This document shows positions 55,280 to 64,000 of a stretch of DNA of 64,000 bases, in pieces. Position 1 is the first letter of the stretch, and every line of letters starts with the position of its first letter. The stretch spans positions 1,770,859 to 1,834,858 of the forward strand of contig CACRXP010000033.1 in the NCBI GenBank assembly GCA_902702965.1, given 5' to 3'. The translations under genes were made by a program, and so were the position numbers. The notes beneath the pieces are model-generated. The model did no database searches. It was not told where the DNA came from and saw only the letters and a program-made list of their open reading frames with translations. The DNA comes from Spirometra erinaceieuropaei. Its lineage: Eukaryota > Platyhelminthes > Cestoda > Diphyllobothriidea > Diphyllobothriidae.

Positions 55280-56660
55280 GAAAGGTTCCTTCATCAGGCG
55301 TGTCCGTTTTCCAATCACATAAGGGCGAATTTCTTCTTAGGATTCATTTCCGGAAAGGCTGCTGCATACTGCACTATAACAGTTGGCGTTTAGCTGAAGG
55401 CCACAACGTAGTGATATGCCGTATTCAGGAACTTGCAATTTACAGCCGTTTGGAGAGAGATTGGTCACTGTATTTGAGTTTTTGGGGAAGTTCAGATGGA
55501 TAAACACTTGCTGGTCGGCCATATTATAACACCTGACTCTGAAAGCAATGGCACTAAATCATGGATAGCAGCGAACCGTGTTGATTCTTCAATCTCGCTC
55601 ATAAAGAAGTTGGTCTGGACTGGGGCCGCCGTCGTCACTAGTGAGTAAGAAGACTACCGTTTGCTTCGAACGTAAGGTCAAACACACGCCACCGTCAATC
55701 ATCCAAAGAGCGTTGCTGTCCCTATCGCCCGAAAAGACAAAACGTTGTTCGAAGAGTACTAAAGTTAATTCAAACAAATGCTTAAAAGGTGGTTGATGGA
55801 ACAAATAATCCTAGGGCGAATCTCAACGAAGCGCACTGATGCTAAGGATATTACGTGAAGAAAAAAGAAGAATGATATTTTACTTTTGTAGACGCGCTAT
55901 GTAAACCACAGTAAATGTGCTGTTATTCTTATATTTGACAGTTAGATTATCCCCGGGGGTGTTGCACCACCGGATTAAAGAGTTGATTCGCAAAAAGAGC
56001 CAGCATCTATTGTGACCAAAACGACAAAATCCTCATCGGAAAACACAGCGTCACAGCTAACGGTAAAAAACCTTTTAAACTGAAGGCAAAGCGAACATTC
56101 CCGAGGTGGTAACTGACCCTGGACCAGACAGGTAAACGGAGACAATGCGAAATCCGGATAGACTGCAGAAGGATCTGGAGTTCCTACCCTGTGGAGCCAA
56201 TGCTGACAAGGCAAATGAACCGAATATTCTTGAGGCCAACTGCAATGATGGTGACGTTGAAATAGGGACAACAGAGCCTCCGGTTCCGCCACCTCCATAC
56301 ACTACCAATGACGTGAATCATGAAGAGAATATGCCGGATTCCGCTGAAAATGTGGAGGAACCATTTCCGGAGGGACAAACACCAGGTGAACGTGATGATG
56401 GGGGTGATGACCTGGGTAAGTTTGTTTGGAACAGTTTGCCGGTTTAGAAACAACATTTTTCGTTATTCAGTTGGATGGTAAAAAGAAACTCATGAGTTGT
56501 CTTACAGTATTTTCTGCTTATCTATGACTCCAGATCTATCCGCAAAACCACATTTTAAGTAGTTCTGCTGGCCAACTTGCTTGGGCAGTCTTTGGACGCT
56601 TTTGCTACATGTTGTCGCCTACCATCGTTAAATCGAAAATTGCATGATGCTGTTAATCCA
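55280..56660. repeat. Tandem duplication, first copy
   Basis: Aligns with 56750-58000 over almost its whole length. CAATCTCGCTC with GGGGCCGCC/GGGGCCACG, ACGAAGCGCA, TTTGACAGTT, GGTAAGTTTGTTTGGAACAG, GTTATTCAGTTGGATGGTAA and CTTGGGCAGTCTTTGGACGC occur in both, in order. The copies have diverged by many substitutions and indels, so the event is not recent. Confidence 0.85.
55942..56415 (+). CDS. Duplicate acidic Pro-rich exon, copy 1, probably degenerate 5' half
   Basis: The acceptor TTATATTTGACAG and the donor GGGTAAGT (at 56416) match the borders of copy 2. The full 474-nt exon has stops in the expected frame in its first half, from about 56010. From the ATG at 56145 onward it is open and aligns with copy 2: DLEFLPCGANADKANEPNIL, DVEIGTTEPPVPPPPYT, ENMPDSAENVEEPFPEGQTP and a run of Asp before DLG. 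It ends in phase 1, like copy 2, and would read in frame into the exon at 60683. It may be an alternative first exon starting at 56145, or a decaying duplicate. Acidic and Pro-rich, probably disordered; no known domain. Confidence 0.45.
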
Positions 56661-56749
56661 TGAGGCCAGATGTTCTGGTGAAATTTGAGCGAACCTACAG
56701 AAACCCGCTAGACCTACTAATGTCAAGTTTTTAGGTGCCTAAACGGTGA

Positions 56750-58000
56750 CTATAGGAAGTTCTCGTGGAGTGGTTCTGTATTTAGACGTATCAGTTTGCT
56801 TTCCAATGACTCGTATCCGGAGGAATTGCTAGCCCTGGTGGTTGGTTTTTCACTAAGGCTACAGTGGAATAAATTGTCCAGTTCTGGAGCATGCGTTTTA
56901 CGGTGGATCGGTGGGAAGTTGGTGACTATCTGACGTTTTCTTGAAGTGCAGTTAGACTGACGTTTGTTAGTAGGCAAGAGTATAACACCGTACTCTGAAA
57001 GCAATAGCATTTTTGGTGGTCGTGGCAATTTTGGTTCTTCAATCTCGCTCGTAAGGCAGTTGGTGCCCACTGGGGCCACGTTAGTCATAAATGGGTAAGA
57101 TGGCCACCGTTCTCTGCTAACGTAAGGCTGAAAGCACTCTACTATCATCTATCTGAAAAGCATTGTTGACCCCATCACCTGATAGGACTCGAAGTTGTTT
57201 GAAGAGCACTGAAAACAATTCAGAAAAATTCTTGGAAGAAGTTGGTTGTTGAGACTACTCAGCCTGGGACGCATCCCGACGAAGCGCAATATTGTTTAGG
57301 ATATTGCCTGAAGCAGAAAGACATATGTCCTTCTAATTTTGCAGACGCGCCGTATAAACCACTGTTAATTTGCTTTTATTCTTACATTTGACAGTTGGAT
57401 TAACCATGTTCGTGGAGGGTAGAGAACCCGGTCACGAAGCCGCTGCCTCATCTGCTTTTTCACGTGACCCTGGGCAGGACGCGCCTGCAACGGAAACGAA
57501 ACCAATACAGACGCCGAACAACCAGCCCGACGACCTAGAATTCTTGCCCGACCGAGGTGAAGAATCGAAAATTCCTGAGGCCAACTCAAATGTGGTTGAA
57601 GTTGAAATAGGGGTAGCAGAGCCTCCGGTTCTGCAACCTGCAGGCACTGCAAATAACGGCAGCCATGAAGATAATATGCCGGATTTCGCTGCTAATGCGC
57701 ATGAGATCGAAACATCTCCGGGGGAACAAACACCCAGTGAACCTGATGATGAGGATGGTGACCTTGGTAAGTTTGTTTGGAACAGTTTGCTAGTTTAGAA
57801 ACGACATTTATCGTTATTCAGTTGGATGGTAAAAAGAAGCCCATGAGCTGTCTCTCTGTATTTTTTACTTATCTATGGCTTCAGGTCTATCCGCAAAGCC
57901 ACATTTTAAGTAGTTTTATTGGCCAACCTGCTTGGGCAGTCTTTGGACGCTTTTGCTACATGCTGTCGCCGATTTTCGTTGAAGTGGAAATTGCATGATG
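56750..58000. repeat. Tandem duplication, second copy
   Basis: Direct partner of 55280-56660. The sequence around the exon donor is the best conserved part. Confidence 0.85.
57395..57766 (+). CDS. Acidic Pro-rich exon of the ApoL-like gene, copy 2
   Basis: A 372-nt exon, open throughout, between acceptor TTCTTACATTTGACAG and donor GGTAAGT at 57767. It starts and ends in phase 1, so it is symmetric and can be included or skipped without changing frame. It encodes MFVEGREPGHEAAASSAFSR, NNQPDDLEFLPDRGEESKIP, a VEIGVAEPP stretch and an acidic end (EPDDEDGDL). No fold is recognised; composition suggests a disordered N-terminal or linker region. Joining its last base to 60683 gives GAG-GAA-TTG (Glu-Glu-Leu), the start of the ApoL-like segment. 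The distance is about 2.9 kb and includes an inverted-repeat element in the intron. Confidence 0.55.
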
Positions 58001-59006
58001 CGGTTTATTTTTATATGGTAGAAATTAATTTGGAAAAAAATGTTTGTTTAGTAAGTGTTAAGACCTTTGCCAAATGTAGAAAGCGCTGATTTTTGTTCGT
58101 GTTTCACTAATGATCCTACGGTAAAACACTGACTACGTAAAAACGTACGGTTAGAGTTGACTGAACTCTACCTACTTTTCGGACTAGACAGGAATGCGGA
58201 GCTCTCATAAGGGAGAGAGCTAGGGCAGACAGGGGGGCTATGTTGAAAGAAAGTAAGGAAATCAACAGACCTTTCATGAGGGATACTTATGCATTTACGA
58301 AAGTTTACTGGATAGTGCGCCTTTAATTCGCGAAATCTGCTTGAAAGATTACTGTTGTTGAGATTTATACTCAAACCTTGATCGTTTAAATCTTATGTTT
58401 GATAAGTTTGCCATGTATTCATCATAATATATGATAATAGGCCCCTACGACCAGGCTCGCAATACGGGCACTGTAACATTTCGTGAAAGGGATAACACGC
58501 GTTATGTGGATTGTCCATCCATAAAAATGCGAGACATAGGGGTATGGTGACGCTCCTAGTCTTTGGATTACGTCGCGCCAGCCACATTTGCCCAATCCGC
58601 GCAACGGATAGCTGAACAGCTTGGGCAGTGGAACTGATGCCTGGGGTATGGGAGCTGGGGGGGAAGGGGGGGGTAGAGATTGAGGTTGACTCTGGGGACT
58701 GCTTCTCCGCGACACCTAGCGCATATGCCTCTCTATATGCAGGCTGACGCGTTCTCTAACTCTGGTAACACGCAGAAATACTTGATTTGATAGGATAACG
58801 TGGTACTTCTCTCAGGACGGAGGGTGGGGCTGCGATGGTTCTTTCTTACTGTGGCCTCTGTTGGACAATCCCTCAAATGGGATCAGAATCGTCCATGTGT
58901 TTTTTTTAATAAAACCCGGTATACCTTGCTTGGGTCAGGGCGTGTGCGGCACGCGTAGGTGGACAGTTCAGCACTGTCAGCCATCGCGCTTAGTCTTGCC
59001 TTTGGT
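58001..59006. other. Intron or intergenic, mostly unassigned
   Basis: A very strong polypyrimidine tract with CCCCCCCAG lies on the minus strand near 58645-58670. It is followed by an open minus-strand frame to 58393 (with GQMWLARRNPK, FHEMLQCPYCEPGRRG). It could be an exon of a minus-strand gene, but I recognise no family. Confidence 0.25.
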
Positions 59007-60001
59007 ACAGTAGATGTGCTTAATCATGAGATGTCAACCAAAATTTCGAAATGCGTTCTCGTTTTGAAAAGATAAATTAAGTAGTGTTGTAAAACTTATC
59101 ATGACGCAGCATAAATCTATAATGATCCAGTTACCACAGGCTGTCGGCTTTCAAAAGAACTTATTTTCAGCTGCCTGCAAGATCTATACTCTGCAAAAAT
59201 GACTGCATATGAAGTATGCAATTTTCTCATTGATTTTCAATGCCCTTGAAAACTGATTTATATTTCATGGAAATTATGCGTAAAAGTATTCATTTTTTAC
59301 TTATTCGGTAGGAAATCACGTCTTCTTCCAACTTTATACCCAAAAGAAGAGTATAATTCGGTTTTAAAAATTTTTTCTAATTCCCGAACAATTTTAAACC
59401 CGACCTGCTCTTACACTTGCATTCAGGGTTTCAAAACTCCAAGCTGTATATTTTCCGTGTACGGAAAACTATGCATTTCTCTATGGTGTTAAGAGAAGAC
59501 CTTATGATGTTCATAAAATTAAGCAGGGGATTTGAGCAATATTCTTAACTTTACAAGCCACATTCGTAAATGCAGATGCATGATATTTCATGAACGGCCA
59601 TTTAACAGTATTAAAAAATCTGAAAATTGTAAACTTTTTTAAAACCGAATTATACTCTTCTTTTGAGTATGAAGTTGGAAGATGACGTGATTTTCTACCG
59701 AATTAGTAAAAAATGAATACTTTTATGCCTAATTTCCATGAAATATAATTGAATTTTCAGGGGCATCAAAAATCAATGAGAAAATTGCATACCACTTAAG
59801 CAGTCATTTTTTGCAGAGTATAGATCTTGCATGCAGCCGAAAGTAAATTTCTTCGAAAGCCGACACCCTGAGGTAACTGGATCAGTATAGATTTATGCTG
59901 TATCATGATTAGTTTTGCAACACTACTTAATTTATCTTTTTGTAACGAGAACGCATTTCGAAATTTTGGTTGACATTTCATGAGTAAGCACATTTACTTT
60001 A
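59007..60001. mobile_element. About 1-kb element with ~365-bp inverted repeats, Penelope-5'-like arms
   Basis: The left arm (59007-59374) and right arm (59634-60001) are inverted copies with roughly nine in ten positions alike by eye. Examples are GTCAACCAAAATTTCGAAAT, TATTCATTTTTTACT and GAAGAGTATAATTCGGTTTT. The spacer of about 260 bp is not repeated. The outer 200 bp of each arm resemble the start of the Penelope-like copy read on the minus strand from 63100: ACAGTAGATGTGCT, GCGTTCT-GAAAAGAT, TAGTGTTGT and GCTGCCTGC. It is therefore probably a Penelope-derived fold-back and not a cut-and-paste transposon, but both are open. Confidence 0.7.
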
Positions 60002-60249
60002 CGCTTGACGCCATCTTGACACAGCAGGCTCCAGGGTGTTTAGGAAGTGGGAGAGTGTGGAAGATGCTGTGCATGTCTGCTGTCATCTCGAGCTAATTCA
60101 CTTGCAAGTCACCATACCTGCGCCCACCTAAATTTTTTTACTTATCTGTGTAAGAATTGGCTGTTAAAAATTGATAGTGAGACGGTTTCTGGATCGCCGT
60201 AGGCTCCCAGGCATTGGACTTGGTTTAGACTTCGAAGCCCGTGAGTACC
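60002..60249. other. Spacer
   Basis: Nothing recognised between the inverted-repeat element and the repeat upstream of the ApoL-like exon. Confidence 0.4.
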
Positions 60250-60510
60250 TAAGCAAATGACGACAACCAAGTTCCCACGACAAACAGTAAAACAATATCG
60301 CCGTCTCATCAACGAGGTGAATAAAGTTGCGATTAAGTAATGGAAATCTTCCTGACAGGGGTAGGTTGTTAAAGATGCCCTTTCGGCGTTTGCTCGGTTT
60401 TCATTGCATATGATCCATTTTTGGCTATCACTTTGCTCTCCTGTGGACGATGATAGGTCGTAGGTTGCCAGTCCTAATTTGTGAAATTAACCACCTATAA
60501 CCTCGACTTT
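60250..60510. repeat. Dispersed duplicate of 54500-54850
   Basis: Partner of the segment at 54500-54850, with the same landmarks in the same order and orientation. Confidence 0.6.
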
Positions 60511-60682
60511 GAACAGGACCCGCGAACCTAAGCGTAAATGTAAGTGAAATTTGAAAATCCTACTAGTTGTAACCCAGGTATTATAATAAGTGTTTACACT
60601 TCTTTTGTTATTGGGGTTTTGCATCACACAGCGTCTATGAATTGAAGAATAACATCGATGATTGACGTTTTTTCGCTTACAG

Positions 60683-60971
60683 AGGAATTGAGGATCGTTC
60701 TTAGAAATTGTGCCACCTGCACAAGGAACTTGATCGAATTGCTCGTGAAGGAGCGTGCTGTATTCATGAAAGTACACAAAGATTGTCTGATATCGTCCAC
60801 TGTGGGAACGTCAGTCTCAACGTTTGGAACCGTGCTATCGGTGCTCGGATTAATTGGGATACCAATAACCCTTGGTTCATCGTTAATTCTTACTGGTGTT
60901 GGGGCGGCAATGGTAACCACAGGCGCGGCTACAAGCATCGGAACAAGCGTAGCTCGCAGTGTTCTAAACAA
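60683..60971 (+). CDS. Exon encoding apolipoprotein-L-like hydrophobic domain
   Basis: 289 nt between acceptor TTTTTTCGCTTACAG and donor GTAAGT at 60972. The protein begins EELRIVLRNCATCTRNLIEL, then VHKDCLISSTVGTSVSTFGT, VLSVLGLIGIPITLGSSLIL, TGVGAAMVTTGAATSIGTSV and ARSVLNK. The alternation of small residues (Gly, Ala, Ser, Thr) with Val/Ile/Leu in two hydrophobic stretches after SSTVGTS is the hallmark of the apolipoprotein L family, whose members associate with membranes and lipids. Similar proteins are known from many invertebrates. It enters in phase 1, compatible with both upstream exon copies, and leaves in phase 2. Family call is from pattern recognition; the function in this organism is unknown. 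Confidence 0.6.
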
Positions 60972-61066
60972 GTAAGTCTTCGCTTCAAGTCCATTGAAAG
61001 TCTCCTTACCGCAGTGTGGGAGCATAGTAGCCTTGTTCGCTGGCCTGTGGTGATGCTGATGTTCAG

Positions 61067-61164
61067 TACCGTTTTATGCCAATGAAATCCTCAAATATGT
61101 CAACAACCATCGTTTATCTCAGAAAGAAACTGAAGTCCGTCAGGAAAATCTGGGCTTTCCTCAG
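61067..61164 (+). CDS. Possible next exon of the ApoL-like gene
   Basis: Acceptor GATGTTCAG, donor GTACTT at 61165. In one frame it reads PFYANEILKYVNNHRLSQKE and TEVRQENLGFPQ, a plausible helical segment following an ApoL-like domain. It needs an incoming phase of 1, but the preceding exon leaves in phase 2. Either an exon is missed, a base differs, the acceptor is elsewhere, or the gene is damaged. It would fit directly to the acidic exons by phase. Confidence 0.35.
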
Positions 61165-61687
61165 GTACTTTAAGAGTGGCGGCACAAACCCATCAAATGA
61201 AACGGGAAAGGTGGAATTATCACATTAGGACGTTTACCTGCGAGAAATATATTATAATTGGATTCCACAAATCGAACTTCTTGCATCCCTTAGATTGGTT
61301 GAGATTATTGACGTATTGCTTGAACATAGAAGGTACTGATACAGACACGTTTTTATTACCAATGTATTACTTGTTCACAGTCTGCTATGGAGATTCAAAG
61401 CAGCAATTTCAAATCTTCGCAGCTGACGCGCCCCACCTAAGTCTGGAAACATATCTCCTATTGTTTCTATATATATACATATTTAGATGTTGGAAGGTAG
61501 GCATCCACAATTTGCACAATAAACCTCCTTTCCCCAAGCACAAATTCGACTGTTTCTTCACACTTATTACACGTCTGAAGACGAGCTGGGGAACCAGACT
61601 CGAAAATTTACGAAATAAAGTTTGTTCATTTTCCCAAAGGACTCATTCTTCTTCGAATTATGTTTCTTGGGATGCCCATATTCCAAC
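61165..61687. other. Downstream intron or spacer
   Basis: A 177-residue plus-strand frame (61176-61709) runs into the SINE and lacks recognisable motifs, so I do not call it a gene. Confidence 0.35.
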
Positions 61688-61876
61688 GGGCTCGTGGCCC
61701 GGTGAGTAGAGGCGTTGACTTCTAAACCAACAGGTCGCGAGTTCGAGGCTCGGGTGTTCCACACTTCGGGCTTGGGTATGGCTGGCTGACGACGGCTAAT
61801 AAGCCAGAAATGGCCATTCCAGTCTCCGTTGTCTTTGTCGGTAATGCTATTCTGCCCATATATATATATATATATA
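61688..61876 (+). mobile_element. tRNA-derived SINE
   Basis: The tRNA-like head GGGCTCGTGGCCCGGTGAGT contains box A. It continues with TTCTAAACCAACAGGTCGCG and box B-like GAGTTCGAGGC, then a body with TGGCTGGCTGACGACGGCTA and GTCTTTGTCGGTAATGCTAT, ending in (TA)n at 61857-61876. The same head is found reversed at 31541-31632 and the same tail motif inside the fold-back arms there. RNA polymerase III transcription from boxes A and B would be expected; mobilisation would depend on a LINE. Confidence 0.85.
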
Positions 61877-61895
61877 AGCCCTTGATGATATTAAT

Positions 61896-62369
61896 TTACA
61901 AAAAGTTTTGCAAACATTTGGAATATGTTTGCCTACATACTAGAACATTGCAGAGAAACAGGAAATTTTGAGTGCAATGTGTCAGTAGCTCTCTTAACGT
62001 TTCAACTAACGTGTCTGTCGAGTAGTTTGTATCGCGGATACCGTCACAGTGGTAATTTATTGTTTCTGTCACGGGTACATCGGTAAACAGTGATGATACG
62101 TCCAGTGATGTCACCCTGCACCCGTCAGCGCTAATATTCTTGATAACCCCGACAAAGTAAAACGATTCCTTCGAACTTTGAGGGTACAATTGACTTTGCT
62201 GCGGTTTTAGTTTTTCGACCAGCCATTTTGCAATGGTGTGGTAGGACGAATTCCCCATATCCAAGACAGGACGTAGGTATAGCTCGTATTTGTGAGTTTT
62301 TGGGAGACTGTACATTCTAGGTATCTTCAAGCCCGCTGATCTCAGTTGTTCATATTCTTTGTCAAACAA
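61896..62369 (-). pseudogene. Penelope-like reverse transcriptase, N-terminal half
   Basis: A 157-residue frame with the hallmark order of Penelope RT: KIPRMYSLPKTHKYELYLRP (the usual YGLPKIHK-LRP), VLDMGNSSYHTIAKWLVEKL, ESFYFVGVIKNI and motif A VTSLDVSSLFTDVPVTETI with its catalytic Asp. After this the sequence drifts, with QTYSKCLQNFL where a Q-DG-GMGSPL-type motif B should be. Motif C is absent. The fragment is inactive. Penelope-like elements use this RT, telomerase-like in ancestry, with the GIY-YIG endonuclease found in the next copy. Confidence 0.82.
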
Positions 62370-63100
62370 ACGACCTCTTTGGGGAGAATTTCGAGAACCG
62401 TCGTCAACTGACCCTCGGCGGCCTCGGTGCGGTCCTAGTCTTTCTCAAAGTTCGAAGATTTGTTATGATCCACCATTAAATTTCTCGAACCCAAATCCGT
62501 CCTGGTTAGCACAATACTTCCGTTATTGTGAAGTTTCCTAAGACTCTCGAGATGGGCCCTTGCCAAGGGGACTTTATTTCTTGGGGCCTTTCTTAAGTGC
62601 TGTCGAGTGCAATTAACCAAAGTAGACTTAAGATAACCATCTTCTCTGGGCCAGCTTGGCCTTAGATTGGCAGTCTGAATAGATAGACTCGAGAAGTAGA
62701 CTTCCATTTAACTTCTTCGGAATCCGCCGTGCATTGCAAAAACTTAAAACTCAGAGATAATACCTCTTTGAGTGTTTTGTCAATTCGTACTGAGGAACAG
62801 TTGTGGACGTACATCTCCGGCTTGTCTGGAAGGGCGGTCTGATCCTTCGCTGGTTGAACAATTCGCAGAACATCTTAAATTGGCAAAATGCATATCACTC
62901 AAGTAGCCTTTTTTCGCGGAACGTAGTTTACGCAGGCAGCCGATAAAGAGCTCGTTTGGAAGCAGGCACCTGACTCGACCGGAATATCTTGACATTGTGC
63001 GACACGATAATAACAAGACAACACTATTAAAGTAATCTTTTCGAATAAAGAACGCGTTTCAGAATTTCAATTATTATTTCATGGGCTAGCACATCTACTG
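61896..63100 (-). mobile_element. Penelope-like element copy, 5' part to middle of RT
   Basis: On the minus strand it starts near 63100 with ACAGTAGATGTGCT (shared with the inverted-repeat arms at 59.0 and 60.0 kb). It then has an N-terminal region (62780-63016, ELFIGCLRKLRSAKKGYLSD), a pre-RT segment (62435-62707, LHNNGSIVLTRTDLGSRNLM) and the RT start (61896-62369). It ends before motif C. Stops and frame changes separate the parts. Confidence 0.75.
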
Positions 63101-63109
63101 TGGATATAT

Positions 63110-63887
63110 ATTTGAAAAAAGGCATCCCAATAATAATAATTTAAAAGAAATAAACTAGTTTGGAAGGATAAACAAGTTTTATGGTAAATTTTTGACCTTG
63201 GTTGCCCAAGTCGTCTTCAGACGTGACGTAAGTGTGCAAAACAGTTAACATTTACACATGCCGATAAATCTACTTTGCCCTGTCATTCTTTCTAGAGTAA
63301 TCTTCTGGTTGGCTAATGCCTTTTCCACTTTTTCTTGAGGCTGTTGTACACCGCATCTGATTCTACGTGTCGATTGATGCATGTTTTATCAGAATAAATG
63401 GCCTCTAAAAATTCGCGGCCCTTTTTAGATGAGCAAACACGAACAATGCGAGTCCTGTTCCAGGCGAATTTATGTTCAGTTTCCAGCGTATGCATGGCAA
63501 CTTGGAGCAAGTGGTCTCGCATTTTTACGGCTTACTGATGTTGGTGTATTGGTGTAGAGGTCGATTTCCCAGTTTGACCACAGTGTTGCATGGTATCTTA
63601 TAGACGACTTCCTTCTTATCTAAATAGACAACCCTATCCTCAGTGTGTACGAGCTGGTTACGAAGTGTAGTCGTCGGCTTGTGCGCCACATGTATTCGGT
63701 GCTTCCTCAGGTATCCTTCAACTACTTCGGACACATTCTTAATGTACGGAAGTGTTCGCCAGTATTTTGGTTTGGGAGCCTGATCGGAACAATCAAGTTC
63801 CTTCTCTTTTTCTTTCAAACCCTGTCGTCTCAAGCATCGGCGTACAAAATATCTAGGATACCGATTCTGAGAAAAAAGTTTGAACAA
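63110..63887 (-). mobile_element. Penelope-like element copy, 3' part with GIY-YIG region
   Basis: Lies upstream, in the direction of transcription, of the copy at 61896-63100, giving a head-to-tail pair. It includes the RT C-terminus and endonuclease (63313-63887) and a 3' terminal segment with GAAGACGACTTGGGCAACCA on the minus strand near 63205-63225. It is cut by the window edge or by truncation at the right. Confidence 0.7.
63313..63887 (-). pseudogene. Penelope-like RT C-terminus and broken GIY-YIG domain
   Basis: The first frame (63525-63887) has KYWRTLPYIKNVSEVVEGYL and HVAHKPTTTLRNQLVHTEDR, the typical sequence before the endonuclease. KEVVYKIPC follows, the GIY strand with the first Cys. 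The reading then degenerates where YIGQTGR is expected (it reads LGNRPLHQY) and shifts frame. The second frame (63313-63522) gives HTLETEHKFAWNRTRIVRVC, SSKKGREFLEAIYSD and CINRHVESDAVY, matching MGHEFNFAATKIV and NSINRFTDLAPAY of the 37.6-kb relic. It would have nicked target DNA; here it is dead. Confidence 0.78.
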
Positions 63888-64000
63888 ATAATTCAGTTCT
63901 GTTTGATATGTTTCATTGTCAGATCAGTGAAATCTGTCTCGGTTAAAAAGGCTGTTCAGAGCACACCGTTCGTGAGAGATCGGGTGATTGCCCTCGTAAT
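63888..64000. other. Right edge, unassigned
   Basis: Possibly upstream sequence of the Penelope-like copy. Too short to assign. Confidence 0.3.

Noticed and set aside
58393..58715. Minus-strand frames after a strong polypyrimidine tract as a called exon
   Set aside because: The acceptor looks good, but two frames are open, no donor can be fixed and no family is recognised; mentioned only in the note for that stretch.
61176..61709. 177-residue plus-strand frame downstream of the ApoL-like exons
   Set aside because: No conserved motif, odd composition, and its end lies inside the SINE.
61688..61770. tRNA gene
   Set aside because: Same tRNA-like head as at 31541; it belongs to the SINE.

Overview
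This looks like nuclear DNA of a flatworm, most likely a diphyllobothriidean tapeworm (inference). The coding matter is almost all retrotransposon. The few host-like segments are short exons with GT-AG borders and short introns. There is no operon structure, and Penelope-like, CR1-like and RTE-like elements sit side by side. An assembly gap of N lies at 22782-23657. Names such as LINE-A are local labels used only in this answer.

Layout. 0-6.2 kb: mostly unique AT-rich DNA, with a possible minus-strand host gene made of a Cys-rich exon, a Ser-rich exon and a micro-exon. 6.2-12.7 kb: three LINE copies abutting on the minus strand (LINE-C, then LINE-B, then LINE-A). 13-16.3 kb: a LINE-B 3' fragment, a Ty3/gypsy integrase relic and a LINE-C-type endonuclease fragment. 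18.4-24.5 kb: two LINE-B-type copies head to tail on the minus strand; the upstream one (LINE-B2) carries a four-unit tandem repeat in its 3' UTR and contains the gap. 24.9-28.9 kb: a GC-rich RTE-type LINE that is nearly intact but lacks its 3' end. 28.9-37.1 kb: a LINE-A relic, a LINE-B-type ORF1 relic holding a fold-back SINE composite with a 13-bp target duplication, and a near-complete LINE-A copy. 37.4-38.1 kb: a Penelope-like GIY-YIG relic between inverted repeats. 39-43 kb: LINE-B-like and LINE-C fragments, minus strand. 43.6-48.9 kb: a plus-strand LINE-B copy interrupted by a 3'-end fragment of its own family. 50.9-52.3 kb: a very old LINE-A relic.

54-61.2 kb is the most interesting host-like part. 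A roughly 1.3-kb tandem duplication carries two versions of an acidic, Pro-rich exon. Both versions end at a GTAAGT donor in phase 1, and both join in frame to an exon at 60683-60971 encoding an apolipoprotein-L-like hydrophobic domain. The intron between them holds a ~1-kb inverted-repeat element whose outer arms match the 5' part of the Penelope-like element at 63 kb. From 61.7 kb to the right edge are a tRNA-derived SINE and two head-to-tail Penelope-like copies on the minus strand.

How it works together: the LINEs encode APE-type endonuclease plus reverse transcriptase for target-primed reverse transcription. The SINE would depend on such machinery in trans. None of the copies here is fully intact, so the window reads as a transposon-dense intergenic or intronic region with one or two host genes.
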